Below are positions 1 to 9,434 of a stretch of DNA of 64,000 bases, piece by piece. The notes under the pieces are model-generated. The model saw nothing but the letters and a program-made list of their open reading frames with translations. It was not told the origin of the DNA and searched no databases. Source of the stretch: Legionella bozemanae. Its GTDB lineage: Bacteria > Pseudomonadota > Gammaproteobacteria > Legionellales > Legionellaceae. The position numbers and the translations under genes are program-made. The stretch spans positions 1 to 64,000 of the forward strand of contig NZ_LBAW01000021.1 of assembly GCF_001648595.1 (NCBI RefSeq), in the 5' to 3' direction. Each line of letters begins with the position of its first letter. The first letter of the stretch is position 1.

Positions 1-216
1 AGATGGGTAGTGACGCTAATAACAGAATTATGGACTAGAGAATTTCAATGCGTTTGCCATGAGCAGGGATTGAGGATTATGTGAGGTAGGATATGTATAT
101 AGTTGAACGATGCACAAATTTAAGATTTTGTAAGTAGCCCTTTCACGCAACGGATCTGGCTCTGAACTTTCTTTAAGAGGGTATCATTGATAAAAATATT
201 AGCATCTTTATAATAT

Positions 217-2130
217 ATGCCATTAATTGATTTGAAGTCATATATGTTCTTATCCATTTTTAAACAACTACCTGCTGATGAATTAGTTAACCTATTAACA
301 TCTGTTGGCAGTAAAGAATTATTTACTCGCTGGCGAAGTATAAATCGAGAGACTAAAATCCAAGCGGAATTAATCCTGCTTTCTTCACAGAGAGCTGATT
401 TTGTCCCTTATCAGCAGAAGCTCCTTCAACAGTTTGCCGCAAACCCTAGTTTTTCAAACCAAAGGACAGAGCAGGAAAAAATTGTCTATTTAAATACCCT
501 CAAACTTTGTTTAAGACGCAATCCCTATTTATCCCTCATTGATAGAGTACATTGCTTATTGCTCATCCAAAACCTTGAAGGATTCCGGTATCATGTAAAT
601 AATTCAATATTTGATCAGACTCTTGTACGCATTGAGAAAAAAATTTTAACCTCAGACGAAATAACTATCTTAGTGCCTCAAATGACTCTAGAGCAAAAAA
701 TGAGAATAGGAAGAGCCCTTATTCAGGAGTCTGAAGATCTTCGGTGGCATAATTACCCGGAGCTAGATATTCTTATTGCTTGGATACCCCATAGCAATGA
801 ATCACAACGAACCACATTGATAGATGTTTTTCTAAAGAAATTAGAAGATGATTGTGTATATATCCGCGAAGGTGCTCTTTCAGTTCTTTCTGCTTTGGTG
901 CCATATTGTAGTGAACAACAACGAATCATGTTAACGGATATCTTTATTCAGAAATTAGAAGATGATTTTGTACATCCCTGCGAAGCTCCTCTTTCAACTC
1001 TTTCTGCCTTGGTACCATATTGTAGTGAACAACAACGAATCATGATAATAGATATCTTTATTCAGAAACAAGAAGATGATTCTGTATATGTTTGTAGGTC
1101 AGCCCTTTCAGGACTTTCTGCAGTTATACCATACTGTAATGAACAACAACGGATCATGTTAATGAATACCTTTATTGAGAAATTAGAAGATTCTTTAGAA
1201 GATTCTAAATATTACGACAAAGCATCAGAATATTGGGATGATGCATTAGAGAAAGCTGCATCTGTCAGCGCAGCAGCCCTGGGAGGGCTTTCTACCTTGG
1301 TACCATATTGTAATGAGCAACAACGAACTATATTAATAGGGATCTTTATTAAAGAGTTAAAAGCCGGGTGTCGATCTGTTCGCGAAGCCGCTCTTTCTGG
1401 CCTTGTAACCTTAGTACCTTACTGTAGTGGTCAACAACGAATTACGTTGATAAATATTTTAATTGAGAAATTAAAGTGCGAGGATTGGAATACCCGTCGA
1501 ATTGCGCTTGATGGTTTTACTGCCTTGGTAATACAAAGTAATGAGGAAGAACGAATGCAGTTAATGAGTATCTTTATTGAATGTTTAGGAAAGGAAAATT
1601 TCTCGAACTGCAATCTTACAACCTTAGTTTCGATGTGCAGTGAAAAACAACGAACACAATTGATGAATGCCCTCATTACCCAGTTAGATGATAGATGGTG
1701 GCACTGCCAACCGGTCCTTTCCGAGCTCACCGCCTTAGTTCCAGGCTGTACTGAGCAACAACGAATCATGTTAATAAATATTTTTCTTCAGCATTCCAAA
1801 AAGGGTGATGAGAGGATCCGCAAAGCAGCTCTTCCTGGACTCATTGCTTTGGCTCCCGAATGCAGCGAAGAGCAGAGCATTATGTTATTAAATGAATTAA
1901 AAAATGATTTAGATAATAACCAAGAAGCTATGAGCGCCTTATGCCTTATAATATTTAAGATCCTTCATTCAAAAAAAAGTGAATTAATCAATCACTTGGT
2001 TATGCTCATGGCAGAAATTAAGACTCCGTCAAACCTTATAAATGCTCTGGGTATTGAGTTAATACGCACATACTTAACCCAGACTTTATCCTCTGAGCAT
2101 AGTGCGCATATAAATACATTTTCTTTATAA
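217..2130 (+). CDS. Tandem HEAT-like repeat protein, candidate effector
   Basis: A 637-residue soluble protein. From about residue 190 to 560 it is built of units of about 38 residues, each with a core like LVPYCSEQQRIMLIDIF followed by a second helix ending in AALSGLSA, the two-helix pattern of HEAT/ARM-type scaffolds. Units begin near bases 781, 895, 1009, 1123, 1297, 1411, 1525, 1624, 1735 and 1849. The fourth unit has an extra 20 or so acidic residues. The N-terminal 150 residues are helical and start with a segment loosely like an F-box (LPADELVNLL), which is weak. No signal peptide or membrane segment is seen. The ATG at 217 has no good ribosome binding site; the ATG at 244 is an alternative. 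HEAT repeats bind proteins; the partner is unknown. A Dot/Icm effector is an inference. Confidence 0.75.
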   Translation: MPLIDLKSYMFLSIFKQLPADELVNLLTSVGSKELFTRWRSINRETKIQAELILLSSQRADFVPYQQKLLQQFAANPSFSNQRTEQEKIVYLNTLKLCLRRNPYLSLIDRVHCLLLIQNLEGFRYHVNNSIFDQTLVRIEKKILTSDEITILVPQMTLEQKMRIGRALIQESEDLRWHNYPELDILIAWIPHSNESQRTTLIDVFLKKLEDDCVYIREGALSVLSALVPYCSEQQRIMLTDIFIQKLEDDFVHPCEAPLSTLSALVPYCSEQQRIMIIDIFIQKQEDDSVYVCRSALSGLSAVIPYCNEQQRIMLMNTFIEKLEDSLEDSKYYDKASEYWDDALEKAASVSAAALGGLSTLVPYCNEQQRTILIGIFIKELKAGCRSVREAALSGLVTLVPYCSGQQRITLINILIEKLKCEDWNTRRIALDGFTALVIQSNEEERMQLMSIFIECLGKENFSNCNLTTLVSMCSEKQRTQLMNALITQLDDRWWHCQPVLSELTALVPGCTEQQRIMLINIFLQHSKKGDERIRKAALPGLIALAPECSEEQSIMLLNELKNDLDNNQEAMSALCLIIFKILHSKKSELINHLVMLMAEIKTPSNLINALGIELIRTYLTQTLSSEHSAHINTFSL

Positions 2131-2175
2131 TAGTAACTTGCATTTCATTGTATTGTATGGATATCATTATAGCGA

Positions 2176-2406
2176 TTGTTTGACAATTTAAGCGATTCTA
2201 ATGTAAGGAACTATTTACTACCATTGAGGTCTTTCTTTTTGTTGTTCTTCATCATCATTTTCTTTAGCATGCCTACTCGTTATTGGTTTTGGAAATTGGA
2301 TTTTTTTCTATTTTTTCTTTTTCCATGGTTTTTTCCGATTCTGATTTATGCTCTAATTTTCCTTCGCCCATCATACCTTTATCACCAGAAAAAACTGAAT
2401 GGTTAA
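2176..2406 (+). CDS. Small two-helix membrane protein
   Basis: A 76-residue reading frame with a TTG start 45 bases after the HEAT-like gene. It holds two strongly hydrophobic, Phe-rich segments (about residues 18-33 and 40-63) and a short polar tail with several lysines, so it should sit in the inner membrane. No family is recognised. The clear two-span pattern and its place right after the upstream gene support a real gene; the TTG start and weak ribosome binding site do not. Confidence 0.45.
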   Translation: MFDNLSDSNVRNYLLPLRSFFLLFFIIIFFSMPTRYWFWKLDFFLFFLFPWFFPILIYALIFLRPSYLYHQKKLNG

Positions 2407-2503
2407 AATCAAAATCATAGTTATTAATTTGATTTTATGGATATTAATAAGCTCTTGCAGGGTTTAAATTTTGAGATTTCTAGTAATTACCTCTTTCTTA
2501 TTA

Positions 2504-3415
2504 CTAATCATAAACTGATTTTGCCCAGTCATCTTCATCACAAGTAGTGCTCTCTTTAATTCTATAGATATACGAAGCATCGATGATTTTAGTATAAGGA
2601 TGTTCTTTAAATAGGTTATCCGATGAACTTAAGACAAGATCTGTTAGCATACCTATTTTTGCTGTTATACGATTTGATTGAAAAAAATTCTCCATAAATT
2701 CCGGATAGAGCTTATCTAGCTCCGAAAGGCTTTTATTAAAAGGGTTGCTACTACCACTGAATTTAGTATAAAACTCTAAATAAGCGGTAGTGTAAGCACG
2801 TAATGCTATTCTCTCCTCTTCATTATCTACTTCTTGAGTATATTTTTTTCTTAAAAGTGAAATTAGCTGGCAGTAAAGTACATTAAACGCTGTTGTTGCT
2901 TCGTGGTTATCAAAAGGTATACTGACATAAAAAGGGTTCATCAATTCTTTATTATGAATCGTTATTTTTTTTATGCTACAAAAGGGTACAGCTAAGGCTG
3001 TATGCTCTTTTTCTCTTTCCATTCGACTAGGAAAATTAAGCTGATTTTTACGAAAGGTCGCATGAACATCCACAATATAATCAGAAAACAAAGTAGGATC
3101 GATTGTAATATAGCATCCATTTCCCCAATGTAATGCAATTTGTGGATCTTCTGACATACTCACCATATGAAAATCATTAGATAGATTTGTTAATTTGTGC
3201 AATTTTATTTGCTCAATATCGACTACTTCAGGAAAACTTTGACAAAAAACTCCTGTAAAGAGGGTGGGCAAAAGAAAAATTATACCTGCAAGATTATTAT
3301 CACCTCGATATAGTGATTCGATAACAGGGGGGATTTTTGCAACATTTGATAACTGCACACCTGAGAAAGATTTTATACTTTTACTTGGGAAAAATGCTGG
3401 GTATTTATTATACAT
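2504..3415 (-). CDS. Putative mono-ADP-ribosyltransferase (R-S-E class)
   Basis: A 303-residue protein with the three landmarks of R-S-E mono-ADP-ribosyltransferases in the right order. The strand ESLYRGDN carries Arg37. VSMSEDPQIALHW (Ser86-Met-Ser88) resembles the STS motif of the family, usually followed by a helix of this kind. EREKEHTALAVPFCSIKKI supplies an E-x-E (Glu135, Glu137) followed by the usual hydrophobic strand. In the family these residues bind NAD and transfer ADP-ribose to a protein side chain. The C-terminal 130 residues are helical and end in an acidic patch (CDEDDW) like Dot/Icm E-block signals. There is no signal peptide. The target is unknown. The gene is alone, facing a decayed region. 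The ART assignment rests on motif reading only. Confidence 0.55.
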   Translation of the reverse strand: MYNKYPAFFPSKSIKSFSGVQLSNVAKIPPVIESLYRGDNNLAGIIFLLPTLFTGVFCQSFPEVVDIEQIKLHKLTNLSNDFHMVSMSEDPQIALHWGNGCYITIDPTLFSDYIVDVHATFRKNQLNFPSRMEREKEHTALAVPFCSIKKITIHNKELMNPFYVSIPFDNHEATTAFNVLYCQLISLLRKKYTQEVDNEEERIALRAYTTAYLEFYTKFSGSSNPFNKSLSELDKLYPEFMENFFQSNRITAKIGMLTDLVLSSSDNLFKEHPYTKIIDASYIYRIKESTTCDEDDWAKSVYD

Positions 3416-3480
3416 AATCTGTTTTATATCGCGTTACTTTGCGCAATAATATATCACATTGATCGCAAAAATTAAAATAC

Positions 3481-4372
3481 CTGTTTGTTTATGATTGCAA
3501 TTTCTGGATAACCATATTCAATAATTTTGCCCAGTTAAATCCCATAACAGTAAATCAAATTGCTATTCCTCAATCCGCAGAAGAAGTAAGTCAACTAATT
3601 TCCAATCATAATGGCCCTATATCCATTGGAGGCGGTCAATATAGTCAAGGAGGACAAATTGCAACAGAAAACTGTCTTTTTCTTGATATGCGGAAAATGA
3701 ATAGAATTGTTAAATTAGATAAACAAAAACGCCAAATTACTGTAGAGGCTGGAATAACATGGAGACAAATTCAAGAGGCCATTGATCCTCAGGATCTTTC
3801 TCTTAAAATAATGCAATCTTTTTCTAATTTTACTGTAGGGGGTTCACTTAGCGTTAACGCCCACGGTCGTTATGTTAATGAAGGGTCTATAATTCGCTCA
3901 GTTGAGTCTATAAAGATTGTTCTTGCTGATGGTACTCTTGTAGAGGCCAGTCCTACACAAAACTCAGATCTGTTTTTTTGGTGCAATTGGAGGTTATGGA
4001 GGACTAGGAGTAATAGTTGAAGCTACTTTAAATTTAGATGTTAATACTCCTATAATTCGCACAGCTAAAAGGATGAACATAGATGAATATAAGAACTATT
4101 TTTTTCAAAACATTCGATATTCAAAAAATGCTATTTTTCATAATGCAGATTTATATCCCCCAGATTTTCAAAAAATTACAGCTGTAACTTGGATCAAAAC
4201 CGATAAACCTGTCACCATAAAAGAACGACTGGCCTCTCAAGATAGGCCTACTTTATATCAAGAATATCTTTTAAATTGGATATCAAATAGCAATAGTGGC
4301 AAATACTTCAGGCAATATATTTATGACTGGTATAAAAATTTAGGGGAAATTCAATCATTACTGATTTTTTAG
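3481..4372 (+). pseudogene. Broken FAD-linked oxidase (PCMH-type), frameshifted and truncated
   Basis: The frame opening before 3541 reads as the FAD-binding PCMH domain of flavoprotein oxidases: IPQSAEEVSQLIS, then ISIGGGQYSQGG, VEAGITWRQIQEAI and SLSVNAHGR. At a run of seven T (3973-3979) the frame shifts; dropping one T restores GAIGGYGGLGVIVEATL, and the second frame then runs to 4372. The intact family is usually well over 400 residues and this one stops at about 295, so the C-terminal substrate domain is missing. No in-frame ATG lies at the expected N-terminus: the frame is closed at 3460 and an ATG at 3491 is in another frame. Decay at three places makes a sequencing error an unlikely full explanation. 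Confidence 0.7.
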
Positions 4373-4763
4373 TAATCCCTAAAATTTTAAGATAATTAGC
4401 ATAAGCCCAATGATACTTTCTTTTCCAGAGTACTTTGTTCCAGTTAATTGCAGAGATGCCTTCATCATCAACAACTATCATAATACCTGTATATGGGGAT
4501 ATTTCCGTTGTTAAAAACGGAGAAACATTTCCTTTATTTTGTGTATTATCGAACAAAACTTATTTGAAACAGCTATGATCTAAAAACTTCTTTTCTGAAA
4601 TATCGAATCGATAAACATTTCCATTTGCATTTATTAGAATAATAAGTTGTGTTTCCTCAATGAAAAATTGGCATTGATTTTTGAGGGTTCCGTTTTCGAG
4701 AAAAATAACAATGAATTCATAGGTCGTGCTGGACTTGTTTATCTTAATCACAATGCTAATCAA
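4308..4763 (-). pseudogene. Unidentified gene remnant with an internal stop
   Basis: On the minus strand one frame stays open from 4763 to 4308 except for a single TAA at 4560-4562. The text on both sides looks protein-like (LIILINANGNVYRFDISEKK before the stop, VSPFLTTEISPYTGIMIVV after it), but I do not recognise a family. It overlaps the ends of two other remnants on the plus strand, so its true limits are uncertain. It may be part of a third gene caught in the same rearrangement, or chance. Confidence 0.25.
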
Positions 4764-5002
4764 CCGGATATCGAAATCGGATATGTTTTACATAAAAAAT
4801 ACTGGGGGCAGGAGCATGGAGTCGAATTAATGGATGCATTAATTGATTGGGGATTTGCTCATCTAGCTGTTGATAAATTAGTCGTTGTTACTCGTCCCGA
4901 AATATAAAGTCAAAGCGTTTATTAGAAAAATGTGGCTTGCATTATGTAAGAACCATTGTATTTGGTAATACAGATTTTCTATTGTATGAAGCGCATAAAT
5001 AA
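4647..5002 (+). pseudogene. GNAT acetyltransferase remnant, 5' truncated and frameshifted
   Basis: The C-terminal half of a RimJ/RimL-like N-acetyltransferase. EFIGRAGLVYLNHNANQPDI, then EIGYVLHKKYWGQ (acetyl-CoA-binding strand and loop) and ALIDWGFAHLAVDKL are typical. At about 4900 the frame ends in TAA; adding one A in GAAATATAAAG restores the usual N-x-K-S-x-R-LLEKCG motif, and the shifted frame runs to a stop at 5000-5002. The first 60-70 residues expected of the family are absent. A related intact gene lies at 63111-63656. The enzyme is not expected to work. Confidence 0.65.
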
Positions 5003-5311
5003 TGCACGGATTAGCTCTAAGAGAAAAAAATATTTGAGAAATAGGAAGTCGAAAATTGATAGCGCGAGCTTACTTCGGTGTTTTAATACATTCATCAAAA
5101 TGGGGGAAGCTCGATTGTACAAAGTTCTAGATTTATTTAAGCCTGTTGCAAATATTGATTTATATGAAAAATTGAACAAATAAATAAAAAGGTTTAAAAA
5201 TTGTTATACAATAAAATAAGAGCGCTCCTTTGTTTATTGCATGGATCCACTATAGCCTTTGATTTAAAAAGTAGATACCATCTCATTACCCTTTCAGGAT
5301 GATCATGGCCA

Positions 5312-6598
5312 ATGCGAGATAAGATCTTAATACTTTATGCACTTTCGGCTCTATTAGGCATATTAACAGGGACTGTAGGTTCATTATTGCAGCTGGCAAT
5401 CCATTGGTTAAATAATGTTTTAATCAGCTGGTTTCATTTCGCAGGGTCAAAAGGTTATAACATCAGTATCATCTCTGCACTCACAACAATGGTCATGGTT
5501 TTCATCGCGTGGGCATTAGTAAAATGGGCTGCAACGGAAGCATCAGGAAGTGGTGTTCAGGAAATTGAAGGAACTTTGCTCCATGAGCGCCCAATTTTTT
5601 GGCGAAGACTATTACCTGTAAAATTTATCGGTGGTGTTTTGTCAATTGGTTCTAAGATGGTGCTTGGGCGAGAAGGACCCACCATTCAAATTGGCGGTAA
5701 CCTTGGTGAGATGTTCGGTGAATGCTTCTCTTTAACAAGGAAAAGGCGTGATTCACTTATCGCGGCTGGAGCCGCAGCAGGTCTTGCAACAGCTTTTAAT
5801 GCACCTCTTGCTGGTGTCCTTTTTGTACTTGAAGAAATGCGTAGTGGATTTAATTTTTCCTTTACAAATTTTAAAACAGTTGCCATTTGTTGCGTGGCTG
5901 CAACCATTATGTTGCATATCATTATTGGGCCTCAACCCGATATTAAAATGGTTGTCTTTACCCTGCCAAGTCTTCAATCGCTTTGGATTTTCTTTGTCTT
6001 TGGTATCATAGTAGGTATTGTAGGCCTTTGGTTTAATGTGTTTTTGATGAAACTGCTGTACAGCCTGGACAAACTAAAACCCTGGATGAAAGATATATAT
6101 GTATTAATTATTGGTCTTACAGTAGGATATTTGGCTTATGAACAGCCTGGCGTTGTTGGAGGCGGGTATCATATTATTGAACAAGCTTTAATCGCTTACC
6201 CTGATTTTTCAGTTTTGATGATGTTACTTATAATCCGATTTATTATGACTTTATTGTGTTATGGCACAGGTGTACCTGGTGGTATTTTTGCACCTATGTT
6301 AGCTTTAGGAACTATTTTAGGATTAGCTGCTTCACATATTCTTCAGGCAATTTCAAGTGAGATAACCATTCATCCGGGTATGCTTGCAGTGGCTGGCATG
6401 GGTGCTCTGTTTGCTGCTTCTGTAAGAGCACCGATTACAGGAATTATTCTTGTTGTTGAAATGACACAAAATTATTTATTGATATTGCCATTAATGATTA
6501 CCTGTTTGACCTCGACTACAGTTGTTCAGTTAGCAAAAAATGCTCCTATCTATACTCAACTTTTACGTAGAACGTTAAAAAAAGAAACATGTTCATAA
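5312..6598 (+). CDS. clcA: CLC-family chloride/proton antiporter
   Basis: A 428-residue polytopic inner-membrane protein with all CLC signatures. GSGVQEIEG (residues 79-87) is the first anion-selectivity loop. GREGPTIQIGG (119-129) carries the gating glutamate Glu121. The EEM pair at 174-175 sits where the internal proton glutamate lies in transporter-type members. GTGVPGGIFAPMLALG is the third loop, and the C-terminal NYLLILPLM has the usual tyrosine region. With both glutamates it should exchange chloride for protons, not act as a channel. There is no C-terminal CBS domain. The ATG at 5312 is used because an ATG at 5304 is closed at once by TAA. It stands alone after the pseudogene stretch. 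Confidence 0.9.
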   Translation: MRDKILILYALSALLGILTGTVGSLLQLAIHWLNNVLISWFHFAGSKGYNISIISALTTMVMVFIAWALVKWAATEASGSGVQEIEGTLLHERPIFWRRLLPVKFIGGVLSIGSKMVLGREGPTIQIGGNLGEMFGECFSLTRKRRDSLIAAGAAAGLATAFNAPLAGVLFVLEEMRSGFNFSFTNFKTVAICCVAATIMLHIIIGPQPDIKMVVFTLPSLQSLWIFFVFGIIVGIVGLWFNVFLMKLLYSLDKLKPWMKDIYVLIIGLTVGYLAYEQPGVVGGGYHIIEQALIAYPDFSVLMMLLIIRFIMTLLCYGTGVPGGIFAPMLALGTILGLAASHILQAISSEITIHPGMLAVAGMGALFAASVRAPITGIILVVEMTQNYLLILPLMITCLTSTTVVQLAKNAPIYTQLLRRTLKKETCS

Positions 6599-7061
6599 CG
6601 GTATGCTCCTCGGTTTTTATTTCCTCAGTATGCAGCATTTTCTTGTTCAACAGAAATTTTATCGTAACAATTTAAGCTGACAAACTCTTCAGAGTCGTTG
6701 GTTCCTAAACTAGATTTAGATTGGCCATTGGGTAGATTTTCTTCTTATTACTGATGTTTTAGTGTTTTCTTTAACCTTATTTTGAAGAATAGATTGTAAC
6801 CACAATTTATTTATTGTTTTTTCAAAAGCATGATTGGGTTTTATTACTCTTTCTGCCTACCTATTTCAAAAGTCAATTTTCATGATGATGTTTGTGCTTG
6901 CTTATTTATAGATTTGATTGTCTTTAGACTTTTATCATGAAATGTCTCTGTATTGTGTTACTAGTCATGTGGCACATACTGTGTCAAATTTTGCATCATC
7001 GGCAATAAGTTGTTAGCATGTAAATTTTACTTGAAGGAAATATCGACTTAATATACGGCTT
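6599..7061. other. Gene-free stretch
   Basis: About 460 bases of AT-rich DNA between the CLC gene and the M14-like gene. No reading frame, strong hairpin or repeat was seen. The GAAGGAAA at 7033 is a possible ribosome binding sequence but lies rather far from the ATG at 7062. Confidence 0.5.
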
Positions 7062-8075
7062 ATGAAAAACTCAAAACTCAATATTTGTAATGCGACTATT
7101 CATCCTGGCGAACAGGTTAATCTAGCTCTACCTTTACCCGATTTCTATTCATGCACTTCATTTTATATGCCTATAAAAGTAATCCACGGCAAAGAATCCG
7201 GACCCTGTTTGTTAATTTTTTCAGCAGTTAAAGGAGATGAGCTAAATGGACTAGAAATTATAAATTGCTTGCTCGAGTCGGATAGGTTGTCCCGAATGCG
7301 AGGAACTCTAATTGCCGTGCCCGTTTTAAATATTCTGGGGTTAATCGGTCCATCAAGGGCGCATAATGATACAAATCTCGAGCGTTGTTTTCCCGGTGTA
7401 GAAAATGGTTCGTATGGTGAACGTATTGCTCATATCTTTACACAAGAAATATTAAGTAAAAGTGATTTTTGTATTGAATTACAAACTGGCTCGATCAACC
7501 ACGAAATTTTGCCTCAAATTTATTGTGACTTAAATAATATTGAAAGTAAGTTCTTAGCCCAAAGTTTTAGAGCTCCCGTTATTACCAATGCCAGTATGCA
7601 AAATAATTCGTTGAGAAAAACTACTGAACAATTAGGTATTCCCATGCTTGTCTATCAGGCAGGGGAAGCAATGCGATTTGACAAATCGGCAATTAGTTTA
7701 GGGTTATCTGGGATTCATAATGTGATGGAGGCTTTGAGCATGCTGGATGCTTCCGATCAAAATGATAATAATGTATTCAAGCCTGCCTTTTCTCAAGATC
7801 AAGATTGGATCCGCACTCATCGTAGTGGTGTATTCTTGAGTACCGTAGAACTTGGACAAAGAATTCAAAAAGGACAACGTATCGGAATCATTAGTGATCC
7901 CTTCAGTGCTGACACAGCTGAAGTGATAAAGGCTGAATATGAAGGAATAGTAGTAGGTATAAACCGTCATCCATTAATTTATGAAGGACAAACTATTTTT
8001 AAGGTAGCTACTTTCATTGATAATAATCGAGCCGAAATTGCTTTAGAAGCCTGGGGCAAAGAGGTTCAAGATTGA
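7062..8075 (+). CDS. Succinylglutamate desuccinylase/aspartoacylase-like protein lacking zinc ligands
   Basis: A 337-residue protein of the M14 AstE/AspA fold. The family scaffold is clear: SAVKGDELNGLEII (54-67), GTLIAVPVLNILGL (81-94), NLERCFPG (104-111), IELQTGS (138-144) and QAGEAMRF (199-206). In active members the first reads HGDE and the fourth D-L-H-T-G, the histidines and glutamate binding zinc. Here the two histidines are Lys57 and Gln141; Glu60 and the catalytic-position Glu202 remain. DLNR is also changed to NLER. A usual zinc hydrolase reaction is therefore doubtful. The C-terminal domain is the expected beta sandwich. Its stop overlaps the TTG start of the MFS transporter, so the two are coupled and probably act on one substrate. 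Confidence 0.75.
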   Translation: MKNSKLNICNATIHPGEQVNLALPLPDFYSCTSFYMPIKVIHGKESGPCLLIFSAVKGDELNGLEIINCLLESDRLSRMRGTLIAVPVLNILGLIGPSRAHNDTNLERCFPGVENGSYGERIAHIFTQEILSKSDFCIELQTGSINHEILPQIYCDLNNIESKFLAQSFRAPVITNASMQNNSLRKTTEQLGIPMLVYQAGEAMRFDKSAISLGLSGIHNVMEALSMLDASDQNDNNVFKPAFSQDQDWIRTHRSGVFLSTVELGQRIQKGQRIGIISDPFSADTAEVIKAEYEGIVVGINRHPLIYEGQTIFKVATFIDNNRAEIALEAWGKEVQD

Positions 8076-9367
8076 GTGTAGAAAATAAAATCAATTTAAA
8101 AGGTTTATTAGTCTGGCTTATCTGTGCGCTCTTTTTTATGTATGAATTTTTATTGCGTACAGTTGTGGGTACTTTTCAAGTACAGCTAATGAATGACTTA
8201 AACCTAACACCGATGACTTTTTCTTTATTAAGCACAACGGGATATTTAGCCATATATGGTGTAATGCAAATTCCTGTTGGAATTATGGCTGCCCGCTTTG
8301 GATTAAAAAAAGCATTATTTATTGCTTTAATTTTTTGTGCAGGCGCTACAATGGGTTTTGCTTTATCTCATCATTTCAGTGTAGCGATGTTGTGTCGCAT
8401 CTTTATGGGCCTAGGCTCTTCTTTTGGATTTATTTGTTTGTTAATTGCTGTCTATGATTGGATGCCTAGAAAAAATATCGCTTTATTTATAGGTATTTCT
8501 CAATTTATTGGCACCATAGGCCCAATGTTAGCCGCAGGCCCATTAAACTCATTGTCTCAAAACTCTATGTCAGGATGGCGTGGTATATTTTTCAGCATGA
8601 CAATCATCGGGATAATTATTGCTGCACTAACAGTGTTGTTCGTAGAAAATAATCGTAATAACCGAGAAAAATTTATTGTACTTACCAAGCCCGTTAAAGT
8701 ATCAATAAATTTATTAAAAATAATAAGCCAAAAACAGATCTGGAACATTGCGCTTTTTTCAGGTTGTATTTACTTTGCTATTGAATATTTTTCGGAAAAT
8801 ATAGGTGTGGAGCTTCTAATAAAAAAAGGATTTTCTCCCGCATTTTCTTCCTACATGATAACATTGGCATGGCTCGGTTATGCGTTGGGTTGTCCTTTTC
8901 TCGGTTTTATATCTGATAAATTACAACGCCGAAAACCGGTAATGCTTACTAGTGCTTTTACTGCTTTAGTGTCGCTATTAGGCATTATATATTTTCCACT
9001 TGGAGAACTATTAACAGGAGTTTGCTTTTTATTCCTTGGTTTCAGTGCCAGTGGACAAAGCATAGGATTTGCAGCTATTGCAGAGCAGTGTAAAGAAAAC
9101 TATCTAGCAATAGGATTAGCTTTTAATAATGCGATGATAGCAATGATTACATCAGTTAGTGCTCCAATAATAGGAGGTATGTTGCCTTATCCAGCACAGA
9201 TAAAAGATTATCAAGAAGCTCTCTTTATCGTGATTATGTTTTCTATAGCTTCAGTTCTTATTTCAGTTTTTGCGATCAAGGAAACGTTTGGCAAGTCAGT
9301 GAGAGAAAATACGATACTCTCTTTAGATCCAATCAAACCATCCTGTCATTTAGGAGTTGTTGAATAA
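8072..9367 (+). CDS. MFS transporter
   Basis: A 431-residue protein with about 12 hydrophobic segments, arranged as two six-helix halves. The loop GFISDKLQRRKP matches the G-x-x-x-D-x-x-x-R-R motif A, here in the second half; the first-half counterpart is GIMAARFGLKKA. The TTG at 8072 is used because it overlaps the stop of the preceding gene, the usual arrangement for translational coupling. The substrate cannot be read from the sequence; the neighbour suggests an acylated amino acid or related small acid, which is inference. Confidence 0.85.
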   Translation: MSVENKINLKGLLVWLICALFFMYEFLLRTVVGTFQVQLMNDLNLTPMTFSLLSTTGYLAIYGVMQIPVGIMAARFGLKKALFIALIFCAGATMGFALSHHFSVAMLCRIFMGLGSSFGFICLLIAVYDWMPRKNIALFIGISQFIGTIGPMLAAGPLNSLSQNSMSGWRGIFFSMTIIGIIIAALTVLFVENNRNNREKFIVLTKPVKVSINLLKIISQKQIWNIALFSGCIYFAIEYFSENIGVELLIKKGFSPAFSSYMITLAWLGYALGCPFLGFISDKLQRRKPVMLTSAFTALVSLLGIIYFPLGELLTGVCFLFLGFSASGQSIGFAAIAEQCKENYLAIGLAFNNAMIAMITSVSAPIIGGMLPYPAQIKDYQEALFIVIMFSIASVLISVFAIKETFGKSVRENTILSLDPIKPSCHLGVVE

Positions 9368-9434
9368 TCAAACCAAGGTAAATGCTGCTCTAATTAGAAA
9401 ATTTTATTTCACTAATTTAAGAATGGGGAGGGGC

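Noticed and set aside
217..420. F-box at the N-terminus of the repeat protein
   Set aside because: Only LPADELVNLL is suggestive; the following conserved positions of an F-box are not met.
1431..1769. A 112-residue minus-strand frame inside the repeat gene
   Set aside because: A shadow of the repeated plus-strand codons with no start signals.
4986..5183. A 65-residue basic plus-strand frame after the GNAT remnant
   Set aside because: Low-complexity Lys/Arg/Ser text, no ribosome binding site, overlaps the remnant's end and lies in decayed DNA.
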